NCBI GenBank assembly: GCA_024279935.1
Contig: JAJRQZ010000064.1
Span: forward strand, 1-37,319
Direction: 5' to 3'
DNA from: Bacteroidota bacterium
GTDB lineage: Bacteria; Bacteroidota; Bacteroidia; Bacteroidales; F082
Length of the DNA stretch: 37,319 nucleotides
The position numbers were made by a program, and so were the translations under genes. Position 1 is the first letter of the stretch, and each line of letters starts with the position of its first letter. Below are positions 7,394 to 16,050 of this stretch, piece after piece. The notes under the pieces are model-generated. The model saw only the letters and a program-made list of their open reading frames with translations, made no database searches and was not told the DNA's origin.

Positions 7394-8638
7394 ATGAAAA
7401 AAGAAATGAGATTTTCAGTACTGGCGTTGGTTTTTATGCTTATCGGGCTTAATGCAAAAGCTCAAGAAAACCTTCGGATGACCGGCTTTGCCGAATACCT
7501 CAACAACACCTGGATTCCCAGCCAAACATATAAGTCCTTTGGTTTCAACACCTGGCAAAGCCAAAGCACTATATACAACCGATTCAACTTATGGTGGGAC
7601 CCGTCCGACAAATTGGAACTCCATTTGGGAACGCGCAACAATTTCACTTTTGGCCCATTGGTTGCTGCTTACAGCAAACTTTTCGATTATGCAAAATTCC
7701 TGACCTATGATGATGGTTATATGGATTTGACATGGAAAATATCGGGCGACGAATCCAATGTTCTTTATACTAATCTCGACAGGCTTTATGCTAAGTTTAC
7801 TCATGATAAATTTGAACTCACCATGGGCCGCCAACGGATAAACTGGGGCATCAACCTCGTCTGGAACCCCAACGACATTTTCAATGCATTTAACTATTTC
7901 GATTTCAACTATATAGAACGACCCGGCAGTGATGCGGTCTTAATGCAATATTATACAGGGGATTTCTCTTCAATCCAAGTGGCGGCTAAGCTAAACTATC
8001 GGATAGAACTACTCGATTCACTAAATTCCAAAAAGAAATTAAGTCTCACCGCTGCGGCTATGTATAAATTCAATAAATGGAATTACGATTTCCAATTCTT
8101 CGGCGGCATGATGCAGACCGACATCACTGCCGGTATGGGATGGGCAGGAAATATCGGCGGTGCAGGTTTCACCGGGGAGCTAAGCTGGTTTAAGGACAAA
8201 GATGATTTTTCCGACACATCCTCGGTAGTTATTGCCTCGCTTAGTGCCGACTATATCTTTCAAAACCAGTTAATGGCCAGCATTTCATGTATTTACAACA
8301 GCAATGGCAGCACTGATTACGCATATAAAAATCAAACCGGCGGATTGGGATCCTTAAACACCATGTTTTCAAGCAGTTTGAATGTAAAAAACCTGACCCC
8401 ATCGCGTTTCGACATTTTCGGGCAACTATCGTATCCCGCAAGCCCTTTGATAAATGTAACGTTCTCGGCCATCCTCAACCCCTTCGACAAATCGGCTTAC
8501 GTTGGCCCCTCAGCAACATTCAGCTTGAGCGACAACATCAGTTTAATGCTTGTAAGCCAAATATTTACAGGGGACAAACTAACAGAGTTCGGCGATTTTG
8601 GCCAAATGTACTACCTCGACCTAAAATGGTCTTTCTGA
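7394..8638 (+). CDS. Outer-membrane beta-barrel protein, DUF1302-like
   Basis: The ATG at 7394 gives a 414-residue protein with a signal peptide (about 1-24, ending KAQ). An upstream in-frame start at 7259 would run through a REP-like repeat and hide the signal peptide, so it is rejected. The mature part is rich in alternating aromatic strands and ends LKWSF, an outer-membrane barrel C-terminal signature. GRQRINWG (145-152) followed by NPNDIFNAFNY and ERPGSDAV (175-182) resembles the GRQ..NWG...NP.D....PG.. signature of DUF1302 barrels, which occur with LolA-like DUF1329 proteins and RND/MMPL pumps in other phyla. It is proposed as the outer-membrane exit of the ABC system upstream. The DUF1302 match is by motif only. 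Confidence 0.75.
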   Translation: MKKEMRFSVLALVFMLIGLNAKAQENLRMTGFAEYLNNTWIPSQTYKSFGFNTWQSQSTIYNRFNLWWDPSDKLELHLGTRNNFTFGPLVAAYSKLFDYAKFLTYDDGYMDLTWKISGDESNVLYTNLDRLYAKFTHDKFELTMGRQRINWGINLVWNPNDIFNAFNYFDFNYIERPGSDAVLMQYYTGDFSSIQVAAKLNYRIELLDSLNSKKKLSLTAAAMYKFNKWNYDFQFFGGMMQTDITAGMGWAGNIGGAGFTGELSWFKDKDDFSDTSSVVIASLSADYIFQNQLMASISCIYNSNGSTDYAYKNQTGGLGSLNTMFSSSLNVKNLTPSRFDIFGQLSYPASPLINVTFSAILNPFDKSAYVGPSATFSLSDNISLMLVSQIFTGDKLTEFGDFGQMYYLDLKWSF

Positions 8639-8643
8639 TTTAT

Positions 8644-8651
8644 TACCTTTG
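8644..8651 (+). promoter_or_regulatory. -7 box (TACCTTTG) before the HdeD-like gene
   Basis: Matches TAnnTTTG and lies 20 bases before the ATG at 8672. No clear -33 TTG is visible at the right spacing, since that region is the end of the preceding gene. Confidence 0.45.
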
Positions 8652-8671
8652 CTAATTCAAAATCATATTTT

Positions 8672-9184
8672 ATGTCCTTAACATATAGAAAAGCACGTTC
8701 GTTTGTTATATTATTAAGTGGTATCGCCGCCGTTTCGCCGGGAGACACCCTCGACGGCTATTCTGCCTTATTTGGCGTAGGCCTTGTCGTATCGGCACTA
8801 ATCAGCATAATCCACCTTTTTGTTTATTTCGACAAGCCCATGAACGAGAAGGTTCTAATGGAACTTTTCCTCGACGGTTTTGCCGGGATCATCATATTCA
8901 CTTATAGCATGAGCGACGAGAGTTTCTTCCTCACAGTGTTTTCGTTTTGGTCGTTTATCTATGGTTTGTTTTACTTAAGCAGCGGCCTGATCGACAAAAG
9001 CAACAAAGATTACATTTCACAATACACCATTGTGGGGATAATAATGATGATCTTCGGCTTTATGCCATTGCATTTCAATCAGGAAAGCATGGGCCTGGAA
9101 ATATATGCGATAGGTTTCGCCCTTATAATTTATTCTTGTTCCAACCTCTTCTTAATGTACCGTAGAAAACGCGACGTATATTAA
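8672..9184 (+). CDS. HdeD-like (DUF308) multi-pass membrane protein
   Basis: A 170-residue integral membrane protein with about six hydrophobic helices arranged as short repeats (starting near residues 10, 32, 67, 85, 118 and 142), as in HdeD/DUF308 proteins. The C-terminus RRKRD is positively charged, suggesting a cytoplasmic end. HdeD proteins are linked to acid resistance in enterobacteria, but in Bacteroidota the role is unknown. It follows the barrel gene by 33 bases with its own -7 box and precedes the GMC oxidoreductase by 53 bases. The family call rests on topology and general resemblance. Confidence 0.6.
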   Translation: MSLTYRKARSFVILLSGIAAVSPGDTLDGYSALFGVGLVVSALISIIHLFVYFDKPMNEKVLMELFLDGFAGIIIFTYSMSDESFFLTVFSFWSFIYGLFYLSSGLIDKSNKDYISQYTIVGIIMMIFGFMPLHFNQESMGLEIYAIGFALIIYSCSNLFLMYRRKRDVY

Positions 9185-9237
9185 TCTGACATAGACAAAG
9201 TCCACACTAAACATAAACGCGAACTGGGATCATAAAA

Positions 9238-10821
9238 ATGGAATCTCCTTTGAATGAATACAAAACACCTAATTATGACTATTTGATAGTCGGCAGCGGT
9301 TTTGGCGGTTCCGTTTCAGCACTTCGCCTCGCCGAAAAAGGATATAAGGTGCTGGTCATCGAAAAAGGGAAATGGTATAAAAGCGATGATTTCCCCAAAA
9401 CAAACTGGAATTTGAGGAAATGGCTCTGGCTACCTTCTTTCAAGCTCTTCGGAATAATGAAGATGACCTTTTTCAGGCATATAGGAATTATTTCGGGAGT
9501 AGGCGTGGGAGGCGGCTCATTAGTTTATGCCAATACCTTGCCCAAACCGAAAAAGGCATTTTATAATACCGGCTCATGGGCCGGATTGGCCGATTGGGAA
9601 AAAGAACTTGAAACACCTTATGAAACAGCCTGGGAGATGCTGGGCGCTGAAGAAAACCCTTATCTGGAATACGGCGACGACAAATTGAAGGAATTAGCGG
9701 AATCCCAAAACAGGCCGCAACATTTTAGCCCTACCAAAGCAGCTGTTTTTTTCGGGGAACCCGACACCACCGTCCAAGACCCATATTTTAATGGGAAAGG
9801 GCCCGAGCGCAGCGGTTGCACAAGTTGTGGTGCATGCATGACCGGCTGCAGGCACAACGCAAAGAACACTCTCGACAAAAACTATCTTCATCTGGCACAG
9901 AACCTGGGTGCTGAATTAATTGCGGAACAGGAGGTTGTTGACATACAGTGCATCGACAAAACGGACGGGTCAGATGGCTATAAAATATTTTATCGCGACT
10001 CTACGAAGTTTATCAAGAAAGAGAAGATTGTTAGTGCAAAAGGTGTAATATTGGCCGGAGGCGTACTTGGGACGGTAAAATTGCTTCTCAGGCTAAAGGA
10101 GAAATCTCTCCCCTTATTGAGCGACAAGGTCGGGATGGATATCAGGTCGAACAACGAAAGCTTGATCTTCAGCGTCAGCCCCGACAAAGAAAAAGACCTT
10201 AGCAAAGGAATCGCAATCGGCTCGATTTACCATGCCGACGACGACACCCACCTGGAAGCAGTAAGATACGGAAGGGGCAGCGGGTTTTGGAGGCTGGGCA
10301 TAGTTGCCAACGTTTCGTCGGGAAATGTTCTTCACCGACTTGCCGAACTTGCCGCAAAAACACTATCATCACCAATTGCATATTTTAAACGCCTCATTGT
10401 CAAAGATTTCGCCAAGCAGTCGATAGTATTGCTCTTTATGCAACACCTGGACAGCACGCTAAGGTTCAAAAGGGGGGCGCTCGGAATGAAATCGAGCATT
10501 ACTGAAGGGAAAAAACCAGTTGCCAGCATACCTTTGGCAAATACTTTAGCCGATGAATACGGCGACAAGATAAACGGTAAATCGTTTGTGCTTTTAACCG
10601 AAACACTTTTCAACATCCCGTCAACGGCACATATACTTGGCGGATGTGTTATCGGTAAAGATAAATCGCATGGCGTAATCGACAATAAACACAATGTTTT
10701 CGGCTATAAAAACATGCTAGTTGCCGACGGCTCCGCTATATCGGCCAACCCCGGGGTAAATCCCTCATTAACAATAACAGCCATGACCGAAAGGGCAATG
10801 ATGTTTATCAAAGAAAAATAA
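9238..10821 (+). CDS. GMC-family FAD oxidoreductase, cholesterol-oxidase-like
   Basis: A 527-residue flavoprotein. The Rossmann motif VGSGFGGS is at residues 18-25, the FAD-binding GVGVGGGSLVYANT at about 87-100, and the GMC C-terminal block contains AHILGGC followed by LVADGSAISANPGVNPSLTI. No signal peptide, so cytoplasmic. GMC enzymes oxidise alcohols, here probably a sterol-like or other lipid alcohol, as in the bacterial ChoD branch. A cysteine cluster CTSCGACMTGC (Cys194, 197, 200, 204) has the exact CxxCxxCxxxC spacing of a 4Fe-4S ferredoxin site. Similar cysteines occur in ChoD-like proteins, but a cluster is not established from this sequence. The substrate is unknown. Confidence 0.85.
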   Translation: MESPLNEYKTPNYDYLIVGSGFGGSVSALRLAEKGYKVLVIEKGKWYKSDDFPKTNWNLRKWLWLPSFKLFGIMKMTFFRHIGIISGVGVGGGSLVYANTLPKPKKAFYNTGSWAGLADWEKELETPYETAWEMLGAEENPYLEYGDDKLKELAESQNRPQHFSPTKAAVFFGEPDTTVQDPYFNGKGPERSGCTSCGACMTGCRHNAKNTLDKNYLHLAQNLGAELIAEQEVVDIQCIDKTDGSDGYKIFYRDSTKFIKKEKIVSAKGVILAGGVLGTVKLLLRLKEKSLPLLSDKVGMDIRSNNESLIFSVSPDKEKDLSKGIAIGSIYHADDDTHLEAVRYGRGSGFWRLGIVANVSSGNVLHRLAELAAKTLSSPIAYFKRLIVKDFAKQSIVLLFMQHLDSTLRFKRGALGMKSSITEGKKPVASIPLANTLADEYGDKINGKSFVLLTETLFNIPSTAHILGGCVIGKDKSHGVIDNKHNVFGYKNMLVADGSAISANPGVNPSLTITAMTERAMMFIKEK

Positions 10822-10833
10822 ATCATAAAAATA

Positions 10834-10864
10834 TTGTGTAATTAACCAAAAGTTTATATTTTTG
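10834..10864 (+). promoter_or_regulatory. rpsO promoter
   Basis: TTG at 10834-10836, a 20-base spacer, and TATTTTTG at 10857-10864 fit both boxes of the Bacteroidota consensus. The rpsO start is 35 bases downstream. Confidence 0.65.
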
Positions 10865-10899
10865 CAGCCCGAAATTTTGAGATAATAAGAATATATAAT

Positions 10900-11169
10900 A
10901 TGTATTTAACAACTGAAATTAAAAAAGAGATTTTTGAGAAATACGGAAACAGCTCGACCGACACCGGTTCGGCTGAAGGACAGATCGCATTGTTCACTTT
11001 TCGTATTAAACATCTTTCAGGCCATCTAAAGAAAAACAGGAAAGATGTTTTTACCGAGAGATCATTAGTGAGGCTGGTTGGTAAAAGAAGAAAACTCCTT
11101 GATTATCTAAAAGAAAAAGATATCATCAGATATCGTGAAATCATAAAAGACCTGGGATTAAGAAAATAA
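10900..11169 (+). CDS. rpsO: 30S ribosomal protein S15
   Basis: An 89-residue protein, the normal length for S15, with the conserved STDTGSAEGQIALFTFRI and HLSGHLKKNRKD blocks and RRKLLDYL near the C-terminus. It binds 16S rRNA in the central domain and helps form the platform of the small subunit. It sits upstream of pnp, the ancestral rpsO-pnp order seen across bacteria. A terminator hairpin follows at 11195. Confidence 0.98.
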   Translation: MYLTTEIKKEIFEKYGNSSTDTGSAEGQIALFTFRIKHLSGHLKKNRKDVFTERSLVRLVGKRRKLLDYLKEKDIIRYREIIKDLGLRK

Positions 11170-11194
11170 GATCGGGGATATGAGAAAACACGAG

Positions 11195-11225
11195 AAAAGG
11201 CAATTATAGCGATTGCCTTTTTTTG
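11195..11225 (+). terminator. Intrinsic terminator between rpsO and pnp
   Basis: AAAAGGCAAT (11195-11204) pairs with ATTGCCTTTT (11212-11221) around a 7-base loop, followed by more Ts. Its position suits partial termination, letting rpsO be made in excess of pnp. Confidence 0.8.
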
Positions 11226-11269
11226 TGTTTTTGTAAAACGCATTAATTAATTAACAGAGGGATTAGATT

Positions 11270-13405
11270 ATGTCCATAGAAGCTATCACAAAAACATTTC
11301 AATTAAACGACGGTAGATCAGTAAGCATCGAAACCGGAAAACTAGCCAAACAAGCTGACGGTTCGGTAGTTGTAAGCATGGGTAAAACCATGTTGCTGGC
11401 CACCGTTGTAGCAGCGCAAGAAGCAAGAGAAGACGTGGATTTCCTTCCACTGTCAGTAGATTACAGAGAAAAGTACTCCGCTACCGGGAAATTCCCAGGC
11501 GGCTTTTTTAAACGTGAGGCAAGACCGTCAGATTACGAAGTATTGACTTCGAGGTTAGTTGACAGGGCGCTGCGCCCATTATTCCCTTCAGATTTTCATG
11601 CTGAAGTACAGATGATAATTCAGCTTATTTCGGGCGACAAAAACGAAGCCCCCGATGCCTTGGCAGCACTTGCCGCCTCGGCAGCACTGGCAGTTTCCGA
11701 TATTCCTTTCAACGGGCCGATATCGGAAGCCCGGGTGGCCAGGCTTAATGGCGAGTTTGTTATTAACCCCACATTTGAACAACTGGAACAAGCCGACCTC
11801 GAATTGATGGTAGCAGCCAGCATGGACAACATCATGATGGTTGAAGGCGAGATGCAGGAAGTATCGGAATCGGTTATGCTTGAAGCCCTCAAGGTTGCAC
11901 ACGATGCCATCAAGGTTCAGTGCCTGGCACAAATTGAACTTGCCGAAATGGTAGAGTCCTCGAAAGAAAAAAGAGAGTATTGCCACGAGAAAAACGACGA
12001 GGAATTAAAGGTAAAAGTTAAAGAAGCCACCTACGACAAGACTTACCAGCTGGCACTTACGGGCAACCCCAACCAGCATGAGCGCATGGAAGGCTTCAAG
12101 GCCATCTGCGAGGAATACCTTGAGACTTTTGACGAAGAGACCCGCGAAGAAGTTGAAGGCCTTGTGAAGAGATATTATCACGATGTTGAAAAAGAAGCCG
12201 TGAGAAATGCTATCCTGAACGAGAAAATCCGACTCGACGGCAGAAAACTAGATGAAATAAGGCCCATTTGGACCGAGATCGACTATCTGAAATCGGCACA
12301 CGGTTCGGCCATCTTCACCAGAGGCGAGACACAGGCCCTGGTTTCTGTTACCCTCGGAAACAAAATGAATGAGCAATCGATTGACGGCCCCATTCACGAA
12401 GGAACCAACAAATTCTACCTGCACTACAATTTCCCGGGATTCTCCACGGGTGAGGTAAGACGTTTTGGAAGCCCGGGGCGTAGGGAGATCGGGCACGGCA
12501 ACCTGGCCGAAAGAGCATTGAAGATCATGATGCCGGAAGACAATCCTTATACGATAAGAATAATGTCAGACATCCTTGAATCAAACGGCTCATCGTCGAT
12601 GGCAAGTGTCTGCGGCGGATCACTCGCGCTTTTCGATGCAGGCGTAAAACTTAAAAAACCCGTGGCAGGCATTGCCATGGGACTTATTTCGGACCTTGAA
12701 GCTGGTAATCATGCGGTTCTGTCCGATATTCTTGGTGACGAAGACCACCTCGGCGACATGGACTTTAAAGTTACAGGCACAAAGGATGGTATTACAGCCT
12801 GCCAGATGGACATAAAAGTTGACGGACTTCCTTACGAAATTCTCGAAAAAGCGCTTGAACAAGCCCGTCAGGGACGTTTGCACATTTTAGGCGAAATGGC
12901 CAAGACAATTGCCGAGCCGAGGGAAGACTACAAGGACTTCGTTCCAAGAATTGAGCAGATTATGATCGACAAGGAGTTTATCGGAGCAGTTATTGGACCC
13001 GGAGGAAAGATCATTCAGCAAATTCAGGCAGAAACAAATACTACGATTACCGTGGAAGAAGAAGGTAACTTTGGTATAATCTCGATAATGTCGGAGAACA
13101 AACCATCGATAGAAAAAGCCAAATCGTGGATCAAAGGTATTACAGCCATGCCTGAGCTGAACGAAATTTACGAAGGAAAAGTAAAAAGCATAGTTCCTTT
13201 TGGGGCCTTTGTCGAAATACTGCCGGGCAAAGACGGCCTGCTCCATATCTCGGAAATAGAATGGAGAAGACTTGAAAAGGTCGAGGATGTTCTTAAGGAA
13301 GGTGAAATCATCAAAGTTAAGCTGATAGGAATCGATGAAAGATCGGGCAAATTAAAATTGTCGAGAAAAGTTCTTTTGGATCGCCCTGAAAGAACTAATA
13401 AATAA
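11270..13405 (+). CDS. pnp: Polyribonucleotide nucleotidyltransferase (PNPase)
   Basis: A 711-residue protein with the full PNPase order: first RNase PH domain (about 10-140), helical linker, second RNase PH domain (about 320-540, with [15 protein letters not shown] and [15 protein letters not shown]), a KH domain ([17 protein letters not shown], about 568-584) and a C-terminal S1 domain ([16 protein letters not shown]). It degrades RNA 3' to 5' with phosphate and forms a trimer in the degradosome. The catalytic GSxGRREIG-type signature is intact. The start at 11270 gives the conserved N-terminal [18 protein letters not shown] segment. Confidence 0.98.
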   Translation: MSIEAITKTFQLNDGRSVSIETGKLAKQADGSVVVSMGKTMLLATVVAAQEAREDVDFLPLSVDYREKYSATGKFPGGFFKREARPSDYEVLTSRLVDRALRPLFPSDFHAEVQMIIQLISGDKNEAPDALAALAASAALAVSDIPFNGPISEARVARLNGEFVINPTFEQLEQADLELMVAASMDNIMMVEGEMQEVSESVMLEALKVAHDAIKVQCLAQIELAEMVESSKEKREYCHEKNDEELKVKVKEATYDKTYQLALTGNPNQHERMEGFKAICEEYLETFDEETREEVEGLVKRYYHDVEKEAVRNAILNEKIRLDGRKLDEIRPIWTEIDYLKSAHGSAIFTRGETQALVSVTLGNKMNEQSIDGPIHEGTNKFYLHYNFPGFSTGEVRRFGSPGRREIGHGNLAERALKIMMPEDNPYTIRIMSDILESNGSSSMASVCGGSLALFDAGVKLKKPVAGIAMGLISDLEAGNHAVLSDILGDEDHLGDMDFKVTGTKDGITACQMDIKVDGLPYEILEKALEQARQGRLHILGEMAKTIAEPREDYKDFVPRIEQIMIDKEFIGAVIGPGGKIIQQIQAETNTTITVEEEGNFGIISIMSENKPSIEKAKSWIKGITAMPELNEIYEGKVKSIVPFGAFVEILPGKDGLLHISEIEWRRLEKVEDVLKEGEIIKVKLIGIDERSGKLKLSRKVLLDRPERTNK

Positions 13406-13474
13406 ATTAATAAACCGAAACATTTCCGGTACTATTTACGTAAAACATTATCAATACTAACTTTTTGAATTAGG

Positions 13475-14338
13475 ATGAGGCAACTAAAAATCACCAAACA
13501 GGTTACAAACAGGGAAACTGCTTCTCTCGATAAATATCTTCAAGAAATAGGCAAGGTTGAACTAATCACAGCCGAGGAAGAAGTTGAGTTAGCCAGAAGG
13601 ATAAGACAGGGCGACAGAATTGCATTGGAAAAACTTACCAAAGCCAACCTCCGCTTTGTGGTATCTGTTTCAAAACAATATCAAAATCAGGGATTGAGCC
13701 TCCCGGACCTTATCAACGAAGGAAACTTAGGGCTAATCAAAGCAGCACAACGCTTCGACGAAACCCGCGGTTTCAAATTTATATCCTATGCCGTTTGGTG
13801 GATTCGCCAGTCGATTCTCCAGGCCCTTGCCGAGCAGTCAAGAATCGTCCGCCTTCCTTTGAACAAGATCGGGTCGATAAACAAGATCAACAAAGCCACG
13901 GCACGTCTGGAGCAATTGCACGAAAGGGAGCCTAACATCAAGGAAATCGCAGCCGAGCTGGACATGACCATAACCGAGGTCAAGGAATCGATGAAAAACG
14001 CAGGCCGCCATGTTTCCATGGATGCCCCTTTAATACAAGACGAAGACAATAATATGTACGATGTCTTGAAAAGCGCAGATGCCCCAACACCCGAAACTAA
14101 TCTGCTCTATGAATCGTTGAGAAAGGAAATCGACAGGGCTATCTCAACACTCACCCAGCGCGAAGCAGAAGTTATCAAATATTATTTCGGCCTGGGCGCG
14201 AAACACCCGATGACACTTGAGGAAATTGGGGAAAAGTTCGACCTCACCCGCGAGCGCGTCCGCCAGATAAAAGAAAAAGCTATCAGGCGGCTGAAACATA
14301 CCTCCCGAAGCAAAATACTTAAATCATATTTAGGTTAA
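13475..14338 (+). CDS. rpoD: RNA polymerase primary sigma factor RpoD/SigA (short Bacteroidota type)
   Basis: A 287-residue sigma-70 protein lacking the long region 1.1, as in Bacteroidota primary sigma factors. Region 1.2 lies at about 17-45 ([16 protein letters not shown]), region 2 at 50-125 ([32 protein letters not shown] in part, then the [10 protein letters not shown] region), region 3 at about 130-205, and region 4.2 with its helix-turn-helix at 249-275 ([19 protein letters not shown]). It directs polymerase to TAnnTTTG promoters such as those found around this window. It follows pnp by 69 bases and is closed by a strong terminator. Confidence 0.96.
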   Translation: MRQLKITKQVTNRETASLDKYLQEIGKVELITAEEEVELARRIRQGDRIALEKLTKANLRFVVSVSKQYQNQGLSLPDLINEGNLGLIKAAQRFDETRGFKFISYAVWWIRQSILQALAEQSRIVRLPLNKIGSINKINKATARLEQLHEREPNIKEIAAELDMTITEVKESMKNAGRHVSMDAPLIQDEDNNMYDVLKSADAPTPETNLLYESLRKEIDRAISTLTQREAEVIKYYFGLGAKHPMTLEEIGEKFDLTRERVRQIKEKAIRRLKHTSRSKILKSYLG

Positions 14339-14350
14339 ATAACAAAAAAC

Positions 14351-14376
14351 GTCCGCCAAAAGCGGACTTTTTTTTT
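14351..14376 (+). terminator. Intrinsic terminator after rpoD
   Basis: GTCCGC (14351-14356), loop CAAAA, GCGGAC (14362-14367), then nine Ts. Confidence 0.92.
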
Positions 14377-14420
14377 AGGAATTTCTCAAGCTCTGTCTAA
14401 TAAAGCATTGTACAAATACA

Positions 14421-14428
14421 TATATTTG
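14421..14428 (+). promoter_or_regulatory. -7 box (TATATTTG) of rpe
   Basis: Matches TAnnTTTG, 15 bases before the ATG at 14444, so the longer in-frame start at 14408 would be upstream of transcription. The -33 element is not clear. Confidence 0.5.
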
Positions 14429-14443
14429 CATAAAAATAGTTTC

Positions 14444-15097
14444 ATGAGTCATTTAATAGCACCATCAATGTTGTCGGCTGATTTTGGAAACCTGCAAACC
14501 GACATAGAAATGATAAACCGAAGCCGCGCCGACTGGTTTCACCTGGACATCATGGACGGTGTTTTCGTCCCAAATATCTCGTTTGGCTTTCCTGTTATAA
14601 ATTATATTGATAAATTTGCGAAAAAGCCCTTGGACGTCCATCTTATGATAGTGGAGCCCGAGAGGTATTTCGAGAAATTCAAAAAGGCCGGAGCCGATAT
14701 ATTAAGCATTCACTACGAGGCCTCCCCCCATTTGCACCGCAGCATCAACGCGATTAAAAACCTAAGCATGCAAGCCGGCGTCGTATTAAACCCGCACACC
14801 AACGTTATGACATTGGAAGACACTATCAATGAGATTGATATGGTTTTGTTGATGTCGGTCAACCCTGGACACGGAGGACAATCCTTCATTGAGAACACCT
14901 ACTCGAAGATCAGCAGGCTTAAGGAACTGATAATCAAAAAAAACGCAAATACGCTGATCGAGATCGATGGTGGGGTAAATCTTGAAAACAGCAGCAAACT
15001 AATTTCCGCCGGAGCCGATATATTAGTTGCCGGCAATACGGTTTTTTCTTCCGAAAACCCACAGGAAACTATTGAGAAGCTCAAAAACATCAAATAA
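14444..15097 (+). CDS. rpe: Ribulose-phosphate 3-epimerase
   Basis: A 217-residue TIM-barrel enzyme of the normal length that interconverts ribulose 5-phosphate and xylulose 5-phosphate in the pentose phosphate pathway. Conserved blocks: IAPSMLSADF at the N-terminus, WFHLDIMDGVFVPNISFG with metal-ligand His and catalytic Asp, DVHLMI, VNPGHGGQSFI, and EIDGGVN with the second catalytic Asp. The start at 14444 begins right at the conserved IAPS strand. Its stop overlaps the start of the next gene by one base (TAATG), so the two are translationally coupled. Confidence 0.96.
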   Translation: MSHLIAPSMLSADFGNLQTDIEMINRSRADWFHLDIMDGVFVPNISFGFPVINYIDKFAKKPLDVHLMIVEPERYFEKFKKAGADILSIHYEASPHLHRSINAIKNLSMQAGVVLNPHTNVMTLEDTINEIDMVLLMSVNPGHGGQSFIENTYSKISRLKELIIKKNANTLIEIDGGVNLENSSKLISAGADILVAGNTVFSSENPQETIEKLKNIK

Positions 15098-15657
15098 TGT
15101 ATCCATATTTCCGAATGATAAAACTTCTTGCCATAGCAAGAAAAAGACCCAAGATGGAAATAACGGACAAGAGCGTATTAAAATTACGCGTCTGGCCCGG
15201 CGACATTGATATTTTCAAGGAACTTAACAACGGAAGGCATTTGACCTTAATGGATTTTGGACGATTTGAGATTGCCGCCCGCAACGGACTGCTCAATCTT
15301 GCAAAGAAGAAAGGATGGGGTTTCGCAGTTGCCGGGGCCAGTATAAGATATAGGCATCGTTTGCACCTGTTCGACAAATTCGAGCTCCATACCAGGGTTG
15401 CAGGCTTCGACAAGCGTTGGTTTTATTTCCATCAGGAGATTATCCGCAAGGGCAAAATACATTCATCTGCATTAGTACGAACCGTAGTCACTTCCAAAAC
15501 CGGAATAGTGAACATCAATGATGTTATTAAAGAAATGGGATTGGACATTGATATACAGCCACTGCCGGCTTGGGCAAAGGCCTGGTCGGACGCAGAGGAA
15601 ATGCGGCCATGGGACAATCCCCGCAAACAAGAAAGGAAGAACGCGAAGCCCAAATAA
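15097..15657 (+). CDS. Hotdog-fold acyl-CoA thioesterase (4HBT_2 type)
   Basis: A 186-residue protein resembling the thioesterase-like family (PF13279, THEM6-like). Typical features are the WPGDIDIFKELNNGRHLTLMD segment with the Asp-x-(D/N)-x-x-LNNGRYL-like active-site region (about 33-50), IRYRHRLHLFDKFELHTRV in the middle strand, and the ending PAWAKAW. It probably hydrolyses a long-chain acyl-CoA or acyl-ACP; the substrate is unknown. The ATG shares a base with the rpe stop. A bidirectional terminator follows directly. Confidence 0.8.
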   Translation: MYPYFRMIKLLAIARKRPKMEITDKSVLKLRVWPGDIDIFKELNNGRHLTLMDFGRFEIAARNGLLNLAKKKGWGFAVAGASIRYRHRLHLFDKFELHTRVAGFDKRWFYFHQEIIRKGKIHSSALVRTVVTSKTGIVNINDVIKEMGLDIDIQPLPAWAKAWSDAEEMRPWDNPRKQERKNAKPK

Positions 15658-15677
15658 AAACCCCTAAACGGGGTTTT
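15657..15677. terminator. Bidirectional terminator between thioesterase and parvulin genes
   Basis: AAAACCCC (15657-15664) and GGGGTTTT (15670-15677) pair around TAAAC, serving convergent transcripts from both sides. Confidence 0.8.
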
Positions 15678-15701
15678 CAATAAATTTGCAATAAGGTTTT
15701 C

Positions 15702-15977
15702 TCAAGCCCTGCTTGTAACTTCCAGTAAGTGAAAGCCAAACTGAGTCTTTACCGGCCCCTGAACTTCGTTCAAGGGAGCACTAAAGACTACCTTGTCGAA
15801 CTCGGGAACCATCACGCCGGGACCAAACTCCCCTAAATCGCCTCCTTGCCTACTTGAAGGACAACTTGAATATTTACGGGCAATGTCAGCAAAGTCAGCT
15901 CCTGCAATAATTTCATTTTTAAGTTCGTTGCACTTCTCTTCAGTTGCAACCAATATGTGACGCGCGCATGCTTTCAT
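15702..15977 (-). CDS. Parvulin-type peptidyl-prolyl isomerase
   Basis: A 91-residue single-domain parvulin of the size of E. coli PpiC (Par10). Conserved blocks: ARHILVATEE at the N-terminus, DFADIARKYSSCPS, GGDLGEFGPGVMVPEFDKVVFSAPLNEV, and TQFGFHLLEV with the active-site His at the end. No signal peptide or membrane segment, so a cytosolic isomerase that helps protein folding. It has a -7 box of its own at 16007-16014, divergent from pepD. Confidence 0.93.
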   Translation of the reverse strand: MKACARHILVATEEKCNELKNEIIAGADFADIARKYSSCPSSRQGGDLGEFGPGVMVPEFDKVVFSAPLNEVQGPVKTQFGFHLLEVTSRA

Positions 15978-16006
15978 ATATATATTTTATTATTAATTAA
16001 CGCTTG

Positions 16007-16014
16007 CAAAAGTA
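16007..16014 (-). promoter_or_regulatory. -7 box (TACTTTTG) of the parvulin gene
   Basis: On the minus strand this matches TAnnTTTG, 29 bases before the start codon. No convincing -33 element was found. Confidence 0.45.
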
Positions 16015-16022
16015 CAATTATT

Positions 16023-16030
16023 TACCTTTG
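16023..16030 (+). promoter_or_regulatory. -7 box (TACCTTTG) of pepD
   Basis: Matches TAnnTTTG, 20 bases before the ATG at 16051, and is divergent from the parvulin promoter. A TTG at 16004 is only 16 bases away, shorter than the usual 19-21. Confidence 0.5.
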
Positions 16031-16050
16031 CACATTTAAAATAAATCAGT

